A stretch of 64,000 nt of DNA from Brettanomyces bruxellensis (lineage: Eukaryota; Ascomycota; Pichiomycetes; Pichiales; Pichiaceae). Within the stretch, counting starts at the first letter, position 1. Each line of letters opens with the position of its first letter. The notes under the pieces are model-generated. The model had not been told where the DNA came from. It saw only the letters and a list, made by a program, of their open reading frames with translations, and did no database searches. A program made the translations under genes and the position numbers. Shown here piece after piece: positions 41,252 to 53,095 of the stretch. The stretch covers positions 62,001-126,000 of the forward strand of contig NC_054684.1 of assembly GCF_011074885.1 (NCBI RefSeq), written 5' to 3'.

Positions 41252-42979
41252 TCATGGACGTAAACGCTTTGGATCTCTTGGGAATAGGGAAGCACGTCTG
41301 ATATTCTTCAAATCCAAAAAGAACATAAGAACTCTCTCCAAACCGATACCACCACCAGCATGAGGAGGACAGCCGTATGAGAATGCGGCAATGTAATCAG
41401 TGAAACCAGGACCAGTTGGATCAACGCCAGATTCCTTCATTCTTTTCACCAACAATTTGGGTTCATGAATACGCTGAGCACCGGACAAAATTTCCTCACC
41501 TCTCATGAAGAAGTCGTAGGCGTTAGAGTAACGTGGATCCTCAGGGTCAGGCATGGTGTAAAATGGTCTAACTGCAGCCGGGAACTTGTCCAAAACATAG
41601 AAATCAGTATCATACTTTTCCCTCACAATCTTACCAAGAAGCTTCTCGTTCTCAGTAGTTAAATCATCGAAGTCATCCATCTGTCTTCCAGCTTCTCTGA
41701 GCATCTTGACAGCATCAGGGAATTTAATGACAACCATGTCCTTTGGAATTTTAAATTCCTCGACTGGATATTGCTTTCTCACAACCGCGATTTCCTTTGC
41801 GTATCTCTTTTTCAATTCAGTGAACATAAAAATGAACATATCGCAGAGCATCTTGATGGCTTCATGATAATCCTCCTCAATGGCCATTTCCATGTCAAGA
41901 CCAACGAACTCGGTCATATGACGATGCGTATTTGAATTTTCAGCTCTGAAAACCGATCCAATTTCAAAAACTCTTTCAAAGTCAGCAGCAATACATTGCT
42001 GCTTGTAGAATTGTGGCGATTGAGCCAAATAAGCTTTTCTATTGAAGTAAGACACCTCAAAGACGTTAGAGCCACCTTCAGAAGGTGATCCAATCAGTTT
42101 TGGAGTATGTATTTCAGTGAATCTACGTTTGGTCAAAAATTCACGGAAAAGAGCACTAATTCCATGTTGAATTCTGAAAATAGAGTGATTTGTAACCGTT
42201 CTTAAGTCAATGACACGATAGTCCAAACGGGTGTCAAGGTTAACCATCGGTAAGCCAAGCTTTTTTGACTCAGCCTCTGACCGTGAGGCATCCTCAACAA
42301 GTAATGGCAACTTTTCCGGTGTCTCATCAATTTCAAAGATTTTAGTCACATGAACTTCAATATCCTGTAGAGTTGCACTTTTCACCGGCTCTTTCACTGT
42401 CTTGATCTGACCACTAACAAGAACGATGGATTCAAGATGCAATCCGGCAGCCCATTTCACCATTGGCTTAGACACAGTTTCCTTATCGGCACGGAGAAGG
42501 CCCTGTAGAATATCGTTCTTCTGTCTGAACTCAAGGAACAACATGTTAGCACTCTGCTGTCTAGATGTATGCACACGAGCCCTGAACAAGACCTCGGTTC
42601 CATCATCCGCTGCAGAAAGTTTGCTAAGCTGATATCTTTTTTCTCCTGTTATCATATCCTTAGATGAGTTCATTAATGGAAGTTTTCCATACTTTCCCTT
42701 GGAGAAATCGTTGGCTTCCTCTTTTGCTTCTCTTTCAGCTTTCTCTTTTGCAAGGCGGGCAGCCTTTGCAGCTTTCTTTGCAGCCTTAGCTTGCTCTTTT
42801 AAGAACTTCTTGTAAGCCTTCTTCGTCATTGGCTTTCCATCAGGACCAATGACCGGTTTTCCATCAGGACCAACAGCCAACTTTGGCTGATGAGCAACAT
42901 TCTCGGGAGTAGCCTCTTTAGCTTGCCTTTCTTCGCTAATTTCTAGCTTTTCGACCTTTTTTTCAATATTTTCACTCAT
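41252..42979 (-). CDS. DPS1: Cytosolic aspartyl-tRNA synthetase
   Basis: Charges tRNA-Asp. 575 residues (S. cerevisiae 557). Domains: a Lys/Ala-rich N-terminal helix of about 90 residues that binds tRNA (FLKEQAKAAKKAAKAARLAKEKAE), with a short GPDGKP repeat before it; an OB-fold anticodon-binding domain at about 115-240; and the class II catalytic core with motif 2 FRAENSNTHRHMTEF and motif 3 GGGIGLERVLMFFL near the C-terminus. The ending SLFPRDPKRLRP is that of the eukaryotic cytosolic enzyme and not the mitochondrial one. Confidence 0.97.
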   Translation of the reverse strand: MSENIEKKVEKLEISEERQAKEATPENVAHQPKLAVGPDGKPVIGPDGKPMTKKAYKKFLKEQAKAAKKAAKAARLAKEKAEREAKEEANDFSKGKYGKLPLMNSSKDMITGEKRYQLSKLSAADDGTEVLFRARVHTSRQQSANMLFLEFRQKNDILQGLLRADKETVSKPMVKWAAGLHLESIVLVSGQIKTVKEPVKSATLQDIEVHVTKIFEIDETPEKLPLLVEDASRSEAESKKLGLPMVNLDTRLDYRVIDLRTVTNHSIFRIQHGISALFREFLTKRRFTEIHTPKLIGSPSEGGSNVFEVSYFNRKAYLAQSPQFYKQQCIAADFERVFEIGSVFRAENSNTHRHMTEFVGLDMEMAIEEDYHEAIKMLCDMFIFMFTELKKRYAKEIAVVRKQYPVEEFKIPKDMVVIKFPDAVKMLREAGRQMDDFDDLTTENEKLLGKIVREKYDTDFYVLDKFPAAVRPFYTMPDPEDPRYSNAYDFFMRGEEILSGAQRIHEPKLLVKRMKESGVDPTGPGFTDYIAAFSYGCPPHAGGGIGLERVLMFFLDLKNIRRASLFPRDPKRLRP

Positions 42980-43472
42980 TTTATTGTAAACAAGATTTAC
43001 GATGAAAATTTCCAGGAAAGGACAACGATCAAGAGTCTTACGACGGAATATGTACTAAGGAATGGGGTAATAAAAGGAGGGAAAAAAATTGTGGTTGGTT
43101 ATCCCCTATTAAGATTTGACGCACAACGAAATTTTTCACCGAACAAAAAAAATTTCATAGCGGCGTAATTATGGGCACATATGAGTCAGTAAAGACATCG
43201 ATTGCATAGTACCCTGTACCCACATTTCACGTAGCCTATAATATCCTCTACCGTAACCAATTTAAAGCATAAACGCTACAACTTAAAAATCTACCCTGAA
43301 CAATTCGCAAAGTGAAGTATTGTATTGAAACAAAAGACGAATCGTATAATCATTTCTGTACACGCAATTCATTGGTTGAAGCCCCTATTGTCATAACCGC
43401 ATTTTATTAACAACGAATGAGCAAAAGTTTGTATAGAGAACGGATATTTACCATAATTAATTATTCTCTCAT
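42980..43472. other. Intergenic between DPS1 start and RLI1 stop
   Basis: 493 bp with the DPS1 promoter. Nothing beyond AT-rich sequence recognised. Confidence 0.5.
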
Positions 43473-45293
43473 TCACAACTCTGTATTTTCTAAGAAGAAA
43501 TAGTTTCCAGCCAACTTTTGTTGCTTATCCATTTGAGAGTCCAATTTATTAATTCTTGGTCTGAAGGATGTTGGATCCCTTCTAAACGTAACGCCCAAAT
43601 TCTTAAGGAACCTGTTACATCCAGTCAAAAGTGATTCCGCCTTGTGAGCAGTGGCATCTAAGGATGGCGTACCTTCAAACACCATCACTCTATCAGCCAT
43701 ATAAGTTGCCATGATGAAATCATGCTCAACAATAAATGCAGTCTTTTTAGCATGAATAATAAACCTTCTGATAACTTTAGAGCATATGATACGTTGCTCA
43801 GAATCAAGATAAGCAGATGGTTCATCAATAAGGTAAATATCTGCAGGTTTTCCAAGCGCCATAATAATGGCGACACGCTGTAGCTCACCTCCAGACAAAT
43901 GCTGAACGTTCTCGTCTATGATATCCTTGACATTTAATGGCTTTATGACATCAGTGTTGAACTGTGGAGAAAGGAACGAGGCTCTAATTTTCTTTAAAAA
44001 CAACTGACGAACTGTTCCACGAAATTTAGGAGCAATTTTCTGGGGCTTCATTGAGACATTCAACTTTGGTGCTGCAGAGCCAGTGTCGGGATCAATACGA
44101 CCGGCTAAAAGTCGACAAAGGGTTGTTTTACCCGTACCATTTTCACCCATCATAACAATAATTTCGGAGTCAGAATAGTCACCGGTTTCAACAGTCAGTT
44201 TAAAGTCACCCTGTGTTTTGGTCATCCGTGGATACTTGAACGCTGAAGTTCTCTCGATAGGAATTTGATCAGAAGCGTCCATTAATCTGAATTGAAGTGA
44301 TTCGTTTCTGAATCTCATGTTTTCAGTAGGGATCATACCATCCAAAAAGATGTTAATACCCTCTCTGACGGAGGAAGGCAAAGTAACGACACCATAAACA
44401 GATGGAACACCGTACAAAATACAAATGAAATCAGAAAGATAGTCTAGAACGGAAAGATCGTGCTCCACTGCAATGATATACTTGTCTGGCGATAATAATG
44501 AACGAATCACTTGAGCGGCCTTAAGTCTCTGCTTCACATCTAAATAGGATGATGGTTCATCAAACATATAAACAGTTGCTTCTTGGATGCATGTCATGGC
44601 AATAGCAAATCTTTGTAGTTCACCACCAGAGAGCTTTCCAACCTCACGTCTCAAAACGTGCTCCAATTGCAAAGATTTAATCATTGCCTTTGCAGATCCT
44701 TTTCTTTCCATCCTTGCTTTCAAAAGTAGACCAACTCTCTTCTCTCCCGTTTTGATTGCTCTAGGAATACTATCAACGTATTGGGGCTTGATTATAGCCC
44801 TAATATTATCTTCTAAAAGCTTTGTGAAATAGTTTTGTAATTCAGATCCACGGAAGTACCTAATGATTTCAGTCCAATCAGGTGGATTATCAAATCTACC
44901 TAGGTTAGGCTTTAATTTTCCCGACAATATTTTTAAAGCCGTGCTTTTTCCAATACCATTTGTCCCAACTAATCCAAGCACCTGACCTGGTCTCGGCGTT
45001 GGTAATCTATGTAACTTGAAGGAGTTAGCAGAATAACGATGTGTAACTTCATTGGTCAGGTTAGTTGGCAAATTAATGATAGTGATAGCACCAAACGGAC
45101 ACTTTTTGACACAAATACCACAACCAATACATAATGTCTCGGAAATAAACGCAATTTTCGAAGTCGGTTCAACTTCAATACAAAGCTTTCCTGTTTTCAC
45201 GACGGGACACGACCTCTTGCACTCTTGGTGACATTTCTTTGGCCGACATTTATCCGCACTGACGATTGCAATACGTGTGTTCCTATCAACCAT
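43473..45293 (-). CDS. RLI1: Ribosome-recycling ATPase Rli1 (ABCE1)
   Basis: Splits ribosomal subunits after termination and takes part in initiation and 60S/40S export. 606 residues (S. cerevisiae 608). The N-terminal domain has the two 4Fe-4S ligand sets ([15 protein letters not shown] and [12 protein letters not shown]). Then come two ABC ATPase halves: Walker [10 protein letters not shown] and GENGTGKTT, signature LSGGELQR in both halves, Walker [12 protein letters not shown] and [11 protein letters not shown]. All catalytic motifs are intact. Confidence 0.98.
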   Translation of the reverse strand: MVDRNTRIAIVSADKCRPKKCHQECKRSCPVVKTGKLCIEVEPTSKIAFISETLCIGCGICVKKCPFGAITIINLPTNLTNEVTHRYSANSFKLHRLPTPRPGQVLGLVGTNGIGKSTALKILSGKLKPNLGRFDNPPDWTEIIRYFRGSELQNYFTKLLEDNIRAIIKPQYVDSIPRAIKTGEKRVGLLLKARMERKGSAKAMIKSLQLEHVLRREVGKLSGGELQRFAIAMTCIQEATVYMFDEPSSYLDVKQRLKAAQVIRSLLSPDKYIIAVEHDLSVLDYLSDFICILYGVPSVYGVVTLPSSVREGINIFLDGMIPTENMRFRNESLQFRLMDASDQIPIERTSAFKYPRMTKTQGDFKLTVETGDYSDSEIIVMMGENGTGKTTLCRLLAGRIDPDTGSAAPKLNVSMKPQKIAPKFRGTVRQLFLKKIRASFLSPQFNTDVIKPLNVKDIIDENVQHLSGGELQRVAIIMALGKPADIYLIDEPSAYLDSEQRIICSKVIRRFIIHAKKTAFIVEHDFIMATYMADRVMVFEGTPSLDATAHKAESLLTGCNRFLKNLGVTFRRDPTSFRPRINKLDSQMDKQQKLAGNYFFLENTEL

Positions 45294-45683
45294 CTTGCCA
45301 ATATGTTTTCAACAGTATAGATCTTTTTTCAGAATATAATATGGAACGTACCCTTTACTTGACCTTAACCGCCTGAGATATTTTCTACGTTGTCGAAATT
45401 TTCACTTTTAGAGGGAGGAGTGTGTGCATTATGAGGGCAAAGAAAAAATTTTTTCAGCTCAAAATTCTTTCCCTACAGCTCACGTGTACGGCATCACATG
45501 ACCAATATTCTTAACCAATGAAAAGTACACTTAATGTAATATCCTTACATTGCATATATTTTCTCAAACTCTACATTTCAGCACTTAAAAACTTTCTGTA
45601 TAAACAAAGCATGAAGCGTCTGTAGCTGTAAAGATCAATTTTAAACAAACCTAATGCAATAATAGTAAACGCATCCAAAAAAA
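45294..45683. promoter_or_regulatory. RLI1 upstream region
   Basis: 390 bp between the RLI1 start and tRNA-Glu. It holds CACGTG (about 45482) and ATCACATGA (about 45493), which are Cbf1-type sites, plus two CCAAT boxes just after them. Their use is inferred only. Confidence 0.35.
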
Positions 45684-45755
45684 TTCCGATACCGGGAATC
45701 GAACCCGAATCTGCCCGGTGAAAGCGGACCATGATAGCCATTACACTATATCGGA
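45684..45755 (-). tRNA. tRNA-Glu(UUC)
   Basis: 72-nt gene without intron. Minus strand: acceptor TCCGATA/TATCGGA, anticodon stem GTCCG/CGGGC with loop CTTTCAC giving anticodon UUC, T arm TCGGG-TTCGATT-CCCGG. A T-rich terminator follows the 3' end. It closely resembles yeast tRNA-Glu. The nested retroelement cluster starts 181 bp upstream of its 5' end. Confidence 0.96.
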
Positions 45756-45936
45756 TATTACAAAGTTGTAAATGGTCGGACTGAAGGTAAGAAAATATTA
45801 TTTTCAATAACCTGAGTATAAGGATTCTTTAAATAATTACCAAACCCGTCTAAAGATATATATTAGATTAATAAGATTGATATCTGATACTTCACGTATT
45901 TTTTTATACCTCTTATCTCATAGCTATCTATGAAAC

Positions 45937-46043
45937 TGTCGGAGTTAAGAGAGACCTTATGAGTTACTCCCGGGCTTTAGCTATCAAACTCCTTCTTTAA
46001 TAGAACTAATAAGAACCTAGCAGTCGGGGAGATTCAGACAATT
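45937..46043 (-). repeat. Family C LTR, first piece (layer 1 of the nest)
   Basis: The first 107 bp (+ strand order, TGTCGGAG...) of a family C solo LTR. The rest is at 54457-54958; both parts add up to 609 bp. It was split by insertion of an X-family LTR with target duplication CAATT (46039-46043 and 54452-54456). Its own flanks, GAAAC and GTGAC, no longer match fully, as expected for the oldest layer. Confidence 0.9.
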
Positions 46044-46100
46044 TGTCGGAACCTATGAGTTATAATAATATTTTATATGTTAATAACGCATAAAGGTTCA
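46044..46100 (+). repeat. Family X LTR, + orientation, first piece (layer 2)
   Basis: Fifty-seven bp beginning TGTCGGAACC. The remainder is at 53950-54451 (total about 559 bp, ending CTCTGACA). It was split by a second X LTR in opposite orientation with target duplication GTTCA (46096-46100 and 53945-53949). Confidence 0.85.
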
Positions 46101-46441
46101 TGTCAGAGTATATAAATCCCGTGTGACATTTGTATCTACTTAATTGCTCACATATCTCTGTGCCGTAGCACTACCGAGCGCGCAGATGCCCAAGGTTATG
46201 AACGGGATTGGCCATATAGTTCGGATATAGAAAAGACTTCTGTTGCATAGAATGACCCCCATAACAAAATAGGGTCCTTACGAACACGTTTGTAATCCAG
46301 CGAGAACCCGAAGGTTACTCTTGGTTTCAGCTGAAGGTTCACTTCAAGATGGATTTCCTTATATGAATATGTATTGCAAATTACACAATAAAGTCGTCGT
46401 CCCTTCTAAGAGACACATAGTATATAAGGAAAAAGTAGTAC
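46101..46441 (-). repeat. Family X LTR, - orientation, one piece (layer 3)
   Basis: This is the 3' part of a minus-oriented X LTR; its 5' part is 53726-53944 (total about 560 bp). It was split by the copia element with target duplication AGTAC (46437-46441 and 53721-53725). It pairs as a long inverted repeat with 54111-54451. Confidence 0.85.
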
Positions 46442-47252
46442 CCTCGGAGTATTCAAACTATCCATTGGCACGCTGCCTAGGACTTGTAACTCGGAGATAT
46501 TAGTAGATTCATCGCTCAATTTGACATTATTCATATTCTCCTTCCTCTCATTCTTCTTGCCTTTGTTAGATTGATCCTTCTTCTGATGATCAGATCCATG
46601 CGAACGGTTATTATTCGGCGGCTCTTGTCTTTTCTTGTTTTTTCGAAATGCTGGAATAACCTTGCTTGTTGGAAGTCACAAAGATTGACTTGGAAAGCGA
46701 CTTCGAAACAATCGCAGCATTACGTTTAGACTTGACTTTTCTTTCGATCCATTTCTTAAATTCAACTAAGTCGTTTATTTCATCAAATTCTGAACAATTT
46801 CCTTTAATCGATTCAGCGACACCGGGTCTAAGATGGGCCAAAATATCTGTATCCCCGTGATAGCAACTACACCATTTTATAGATGTAATGACATTGTCAA
46901 TGATGTTGACATAAACACTAAAGAGGCTTCTAATAATCATCATGCCTGATAACATCTAAAACATTCCTAAACCATCCTGATGTAATTCAATGTTTGTCAC
47001 AATCGTAAGTTCCCAGAATAATAAGTAGGGCTTGCAGTATTCTATGAACAAATTCCATTTGCATAAGCAGCTCTATTCATCAATAGCAGAGTTTGGTAGT
47101 AATTCCATTTCTGACAAATTTCTGATTAATATATATGAGATCATCTCGTTAAGAATATCGAGTAGGAACAGCTTCCTTGACTCAAAATTGAGATAACAAC
47201 AATTCACGCGCAGCAAAATATGATTTCACTTGAAAAGTAAACGAATCATTAA
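46442..47252 (-). repeat. Duplicated gag fragment at the end of the copia element
   Basis: An 811-bp direct repeat of 51967-52776; the only difference I see is one extra T (T6 against T5) near 46637, which truncates the copied frame to 114 codons (46955-46611). It ends, in element sense, with ACTCCGAGG, strikingly like the true LTR end ACTCCGACA. Confidence 0.9.
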
Positions 47253-47590
47253 GCAAAATAGGCTATCGGGTCTCCTCCCTTCGTAGAAGAAACAAGTTAT
47301 ATAAAAAGAGGTAAAGTAAAGTAAAAATAAAAAGGAAAATAAAGTGAGGTAATCATACATAAAAAAAAAAGATTTAATTCTCAGAAACAGAATTATGATC
47401 GCGCATAATTATTTTTTCTGCTGATTCCCTAACATACACAGTTAGTGCATTTTATCCAGGATTGTCTCTATTAGATATTATTCTAAATCTTCGTTATTTT
47501 AGAATAAGTTCAGATCTCAAAACAAATAAATCTAATGACATATAATAATAGATTACCTAATACTAGGTAATATTCTCATATGTCCGACAC
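47253..47590 (-). repeat. Truncated 3' LTR of the copia element
   Basis: 338 bp of the family C LTR, intact at its pol side (TGTCGGACATATG in element sense) and cut at GCAAAATAGG where the gag copy is joined. It differs from the 5' LTR by single-base indels only. The pol frame ends 28 bp inside it. Confidence 0.92.
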
Positions 47591-50500
47591 GCTCCCTTGA
47601 TTTGTAGCATCTGAATAATCATGCTCCTTAACTTACCCAATACCTTGGTAGTAATAGGTTTAGTAAGAATATCAGCTAACTGGTCCTTCGTACTAACGTG
47701 TTTGATAATGAAACGCTTCTCTTCAAATCGTTCTTCTAAACATTTCAACCTGACAGCGTATGGCTTTGATTTTGGTGAAAAGTTACCATAAACTATCGTA
47801 TCAACAGCGGATTTGTTATCCACTAAAAGTTCAGGATAATTTCCTTCGCCTTGATAAGCGGACATGAACTTCATGAGAGGGTGAAACCATTCAAGCTCAT
47901 TAGAAAGTAGGTAAATTGCCTGAAGTTCCGCCTCAGTAGATGACTTGCAGACCAATGGGGTATACTGGCACTTCCAATAGAGAGGTGCATCCGAAAACAT
48001 GATGAGAAATCCGTTCATGGACTTCCTTGTAATCGGATCTTGAGCATAGTCACTATCTGAGTAGCAAATCAAATGATCCATTTTAGTTTCCGAAGTGTGT
48101 TGATAAATGATAGATTTGAAACGACTATGATAGAGGTAGTTTAAAACATGTTTCAACTGATCAACGACTAGACGATGAGGATACGTCGAAAAACGCGCTA
48201 AGTAATCAACAGCATAAGCAATATCAGGCCTTGTCATAACCGCGACGTATAATAAACAACCAATTTTGCGTCGAAAATCACTGACTGCCTTATTAAGCAT
48301 CTCCTTAGTAGCTTCTAACGGATGTTCCGCAGTATCGAAGTAGAAATTTGGACTTAACGGAGTAGCACAGCTTCTAGCAAAAGTAAGGTGAAGCTTCTCA
48401 ACGAATTCTTCGATATAGGCAGACTGACATAGCTTAATCTTTTTCACACGACCATCCTTTAATCTTTCCACAGTGAGATCAATCCCCAAAAACTTCTGTA
48501 AATTGGTCTTCTTATCAGGTTGGATCGTTTTAAGCTCATATTTACCAGATATATGTTTGTAAACTTTGTCCAGTATAGCTTTATTCGAAGCGCCAACAAT
48601 AATGTCATCCACAAATAAACCAACAACGCAATCGACTTTTCCATTCCGATTCTTATGAATGTAGGTGGATGGAAAAGGGTGGGAACTTTCAAAATTAATT
48701 TTGGCCAAATGTTTCTGAATTTCCTTATGCCACAAATTGCCCGATTGCTTGAGACCATATAAAGCTTTGTTAAGCTTATAGACCACCCTCATGCCGGATG
48801 GCACTTTTGCATGCCTTGTGTGGGTAGAATACCCTTGAGGCTGATAAATGTACAATTCGGTATCAATAGGACTGTATAGATAAGCAGTTTTGACATCAAA
48901 CTGAGCCATAAACCAATGCTGAGTAGCAATAAGAGCAAAAATCGCTCTCATGATCTCTGGTCGAAGAGTTGGAGAAAATGTAATTGAATATGTATTCTCC
49001 TTCTGGTGATCACCGCGAGCAACGAGACGTGCTTTGCGTCGACCATCAGATTTAACGGTAAAAACCCAACTTGTGGAGACGCAGCAATTCAAAATTTTCG
49101 GATCATCTGTAAGAATTGGATTGCAATCCCATGTGTTATGTATATGATGAGAGTGAAACTCGTCATCAATTGCTGCCTTCCATTTTGCAGCGTCCTTGCT
49201 GCACATCGCTTGTTTGTAACCTTTCGGATTAGCTGCGAGATAAATGTCGCTTAACAACACTTGAAAAATCCGTGGCTTCTTCCGAGCAACCATATAGGTA
49301 CGCTCAGGAGCAGAAGATTCGCCAGGAGTGCTGTTAATCAACGGCACCGAGGAACGGGTGTCCCCATTCACAAGATCATCATAAGTATGTTTTCTTGATA
49401 AACGAGTTCCAGTCCTAAAAGGCTCTAAGGAAGAGAATTTGGACTTGTTCAAACGGCTTGAACCCTTCTCGGTCTTCACTTTTTCACCAGCAGAAGTCGC
49501 AGGAATCACTTGAAATGATATCTTATGGCCAGAGGATCCGGATTTGTCCGCCAAAGTATCATGAGGTGAAGTAACTTGAGGTAACTTAGAGTGATTGACT
49601 TCTCCATCCAATGACGAGTTGAGTAATGCTCGATCATCTTCATGTTCTGCTTGTAAAGGGATGTTAAGATGCCTGGTCGTAGTATGATGCTTGGACTCCG
49701 TGTGATTGTGTCCAGTTAGTCTCTGATAATCCTTTTCACCAGCATTTAAACTTGGTGAATCAGAAACTGCAAATTTCTCAGGTTCGACCACGGGCAACGG
49801 ACGATTTAACGTGCTCAGTGCTTCCATATTTTCAGGAACTGTCACTCTGGAAGTAGCAAGATTGTTCGATTCCTTTCCACCGACAACAGGGTTGTCGTCA
49901 GTAGAAGTTGCAGTAGATCTCTCAGCTTTAACGTTCTCCTTAGGAGCTTGGGGCATTGAATGCTTCGCTCCCTTAATCTTACCAGCATGACCAACCATAG
50001 GTGAACGCTTCGCATTAGGAGCGGGCTTCGATGAAACTTTCTTGGGTTTAGTACCCTTGGCAGGCTTCTTAAAGTTTGGCTTCCTGTAATGCAGTTGAGG
50101 AGTTGAGTGATCTCCTGCATCCAAGTCGAAAAGCATAGTAGTTTCCGCTGTAGGCTTCTCGTCTGATGCTTGGATAGTCTGAGGTTCCTCTGAGTTTGAG
50201 ACTTCACGTAAGTCGGCAGCGCTCTCAATATCATCAGAGTAGTCCTTAGACGTAGAAGAAGTAGTAGACAGTATGTCTGAATTATCATCTGAATCTGGCA
50301 CCCAGTCAGAATCACTTTCGTAGTCATCGTCTGAACTGGATACAATTGGACTGCCAGCACGCAATGTGGGCTCTGTCACAATCGAATGATCATCATCTTC
50401 AGATAGCTCGGTCTCCATAGCAGCATCGTCGTAGAGCTTTCTGTCAACAGGAATAGATGACGCATTCTGACCTTCAGATAATCCAACAATACTCGGCACC

Positions 50501-51977
50501 TCAGAAGAAATATCACTTGATGCATCATCAGCAGATAGATCGGCAAAAATCTCAATTCTTGGATCATAAAGTGACTGCAATGAATCATCCACGCGTGATT
50601 GAGGTGTAAGAAAATAGTCTGTATAAAGTACAGACGGGTTCATAAATTGAACATGGCGTGTATCCGTAAATGTACCGTAACGTGTGTCTCCTGGCGTATT
50701 CGGGATGAAGACTTGGCAACCAAAGGTTTCATTGCTCCATCCAAGATATATGCCCTGAACAGCCCTTTCCCCAAGCTTAGGTGTGTATTTCGGAGGGTAA
50801 GTAACCTCACAAAGTTCACCAAAGATATGCAAATCCTTAGTTTTGGGAGACATAAACTTGAGTTTAAGTGACGGACTGGTTCCAATATTATCATTCACGA
50901 GATTGTTCCTGACAAATACTGAATATAGCACAGCTTCCTTCCAAAAATTGTGAGAAACTTTACCAGAATGCAACATGGCACGCGCATCATTCATAATCGT
51001 TAAGTTCAAGCGTTCAGCAACACCATTAGACGCAGATGTATAACCGGAGGTAGTATGAAGTTCAATACCTTCACGTTCTAATATGGTTTTCAATTCAGCA
51101 TTTAAGTATTCAGTACCTTTATCTGAGAAGATTTTATGCACTCTGTATCCTTCCTTGCTAAATTGGTTTGATACCCATCGAACGTATTTATCAACTGCAC
51201 GAGCAACATCACTCTTGTGTTTCATCATAAAAACCGTTGTATACTTAGTATATTGGTCCTTAAAAGTAACAAAGCAACCCATTTCGCCAACACTCGTGTG
51301 CGTCTAGACAATGCAAACATCGGAATAAACAACATCAAAAGGAATAGGACGCAAGTAATAGTCTCTTGAACCCTCTATAGCATTTGCTCGTCTCGCCTTC
51401 GCTTCCATACAATCAACACAACCTTTGCTGAGCAATTCATCAAGTTCCTTTATTTCCTTTTTCGAAGCAGTAATCGTCCCATGATTAATAGACTTTTTTT
51501 GATTAGCCTAAGGTTAGCATGAGCCAATTTAAGATGTAAGTTGTTTATATGCAATTGTCCTCCACCAATCATAAACTGATTAAAATCACCTGGTATATAC
51601 CATAGCTTGTTAACTTGAACTAACTGAATACATTCATCTCCAACATTGAGAACCTTTGAATAAGTCTGAGATTTGGTACCAAAATCGTGAAAGTAGGTCT
51701 GAATTCGGCATTCAGGGCAACGGTTGATATCGTCTTCTGAAAAGATAGTAGGAGCACCCTCATAATAGTGTAGGTAGAGTGTAAGAACATTTCCCATGTA
51801 ATTAAAGATTATCCTACCGGAACCTTCCAATTTCTTTTGACTATCGTCATAACCAACAGAGAAAACTTTATCGTCCTTGCGGAAAGGCATGTAATCATGT
51901 AGCCATTCCCTATGACCTGTGAGACTAATGGCAGCGCCATTATCAATTAAGATAAAATCTCGAATGCCTCGGAGTAT
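47563..51977 (-). pseudogene. Ty1/copia Pol (PR-IN-RT-RNaseH), broken by a frameshift and a stop
   Basis: Two open segments. Upstream (51977-51450): protease with an active-site block IDNGAAISLTG, Asn where DSG or DTG is usual, then the pre-integrase region HLKLAHANLRLIKKS. The frame breaks at a run of seven A (51484-51490). Between the segments the other frame carries the integrase zinc region (GCVDCMEAK) but has a TAG at 51306-51304. Downstream (51282-47563, 1,239 codons, uninterrupted): integrase core with FSDKGTEYLN and NGVAERLNLTIMND, a long Ser/Asp-rich linker, reverse transcriptase with FVDDIIVGA, RNase H with YSDSDYAQD and CKSSTEAELQAIY, and the end STKDQLADILTKPI. Both lesions could be real decay; the homopolymer one could also be a sequencing error. 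Confidence 0.88.
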
Positions 51978-52479
51978 TCAAACTATCCATTGGCACGCTG
52001 CCTAGGACTTGTAACTCGGAGATATTAGTAGATTCATCGCTCAATTTGACATTATTCATATTCTCCTTCCTCTCATTCTTCTTGCCTTTGTTAGATTGAT
52101 CCTTCTTCTGATGATCAGATCCATGCGAACGGTTATTATTCGGCGGCTCTTGTCTTTTCTTGTTTTTCGAAATGCTGGAATAACCTTGCTTGTTGGAAGT
52201 CACAAAGATTGACTTGGAAAGCGACTTCGAAACAATCGCAGCATTACGTTTAGACTTGACTTTTCTTTCGATCCATTTCTTAAATTCAACTAAGTCGTTT
52301 ATTTCATCAAATTCTGAACAATTTCCTTTAATCGATTCAGCGACACCGGGTCTAAGATGGGCCAAAATATCTGTATCCCCGTGATAGCAACTACACCATT
52401 TTATAGATGTAATGACATTGTCAATGATGTTGACATAAACACTAAAGAGGCTTCTAATAATCATCATGCCTGATAACAT
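51943..52479 (-). pseudogene. Copia Gag remnant (C-terminal part)
   Basis: A 178-codon open frame with FKKWIERKVKSKRNAAIVSKSLSKSIF and a Lys/Asn/Ser-rich tail, typical of the RNA-binding end of a Ty1/copia Gag. No zinc knuckle is seen. Just upstream (52480-52800) the same protein can be followed only in pieces with several stops, so the N-terminal half is lost. The ATG at 52479 is directly preceded by a stop in frame and is unlikely to be the original start. Confidence 0.7.
51966..51972 (-). promoter_or_regulatory. Candidate +1 frameshift site CCG-AGG-C between copia gag and pol
   Basis: Gag phase reads CCG AGG C (51972-51966), and pol lies in the +1 frame. The pol frame is only open from 51977, and gag stops at 51945-51943, so the shift must fall in this short window. 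A rare AGG codon after a slippery-type codon matches the design of Ty1 (CUU-AGG-C) and Ty3 (GCG-AGU-U). Because gag is decayed, function cannot be assumed. Confidence 0.55.
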
Positions 52480-52776
52480 CTAAAACATTCCTAAACCATC
52501 CTGATGTAATTCAATGTTTGTCACAATCGTAAGTTCCCAGAATAATAAGTAGGGCTTGCAGTATTCTATGAACAAATTCCATTTGCATAAGCAGCTCTAT
52601 TCATCAATAGCAGAGTTTGGTAGTAATTCCATTTCTGACAAATTTCTGATTAATATATATGAGATCATCTCGTTAAGAATATCGAGTAGGAACAGCTTCC
52701 TTGACTCAAAATTGAGATAACAACAATTCACGCGCAGCAAAATATGATTTCACTTGAAAAGTAAACGAATCATTAA

Positions 52777-53095
52777 ACATCTTTAGGCATCGAAATAATG
52801 TATCTGAAGCTCAGTTAAAAACCAGCTGATAAAGATAATATGAATGAGATTATGTAATCGATATGATCAGCGATCTACACAAATTTCTCAATCTGTTAAC
52901 ACTCATAACGGATCTTAGAAAATTTTCCCAGGAGGCATAACCTGAAAATATTTTCATCAAGCGAGAATTTTTCTTGAGAGAAATTCAGTAGACATAATAA
53001 AAAATTCCTTCTCGTAGAATTCTCAACTAAATTCAAAAGAAAAAAGATGGCATACACATCTGCCTCTTCACAAAAATCACACAAATTGGTTATCC
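52777..53095 (-). other. 5' leader and lost gag start of the copia element
   Basis: Lies between the 5' LTR and the gag remnant. It should hold the gag start but has frequent stops in all minus frames. It includes an imperfect inverted repeat around GAGAATTTTTC...GAATTCTC (52970-53025). Confidence 0.45.
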
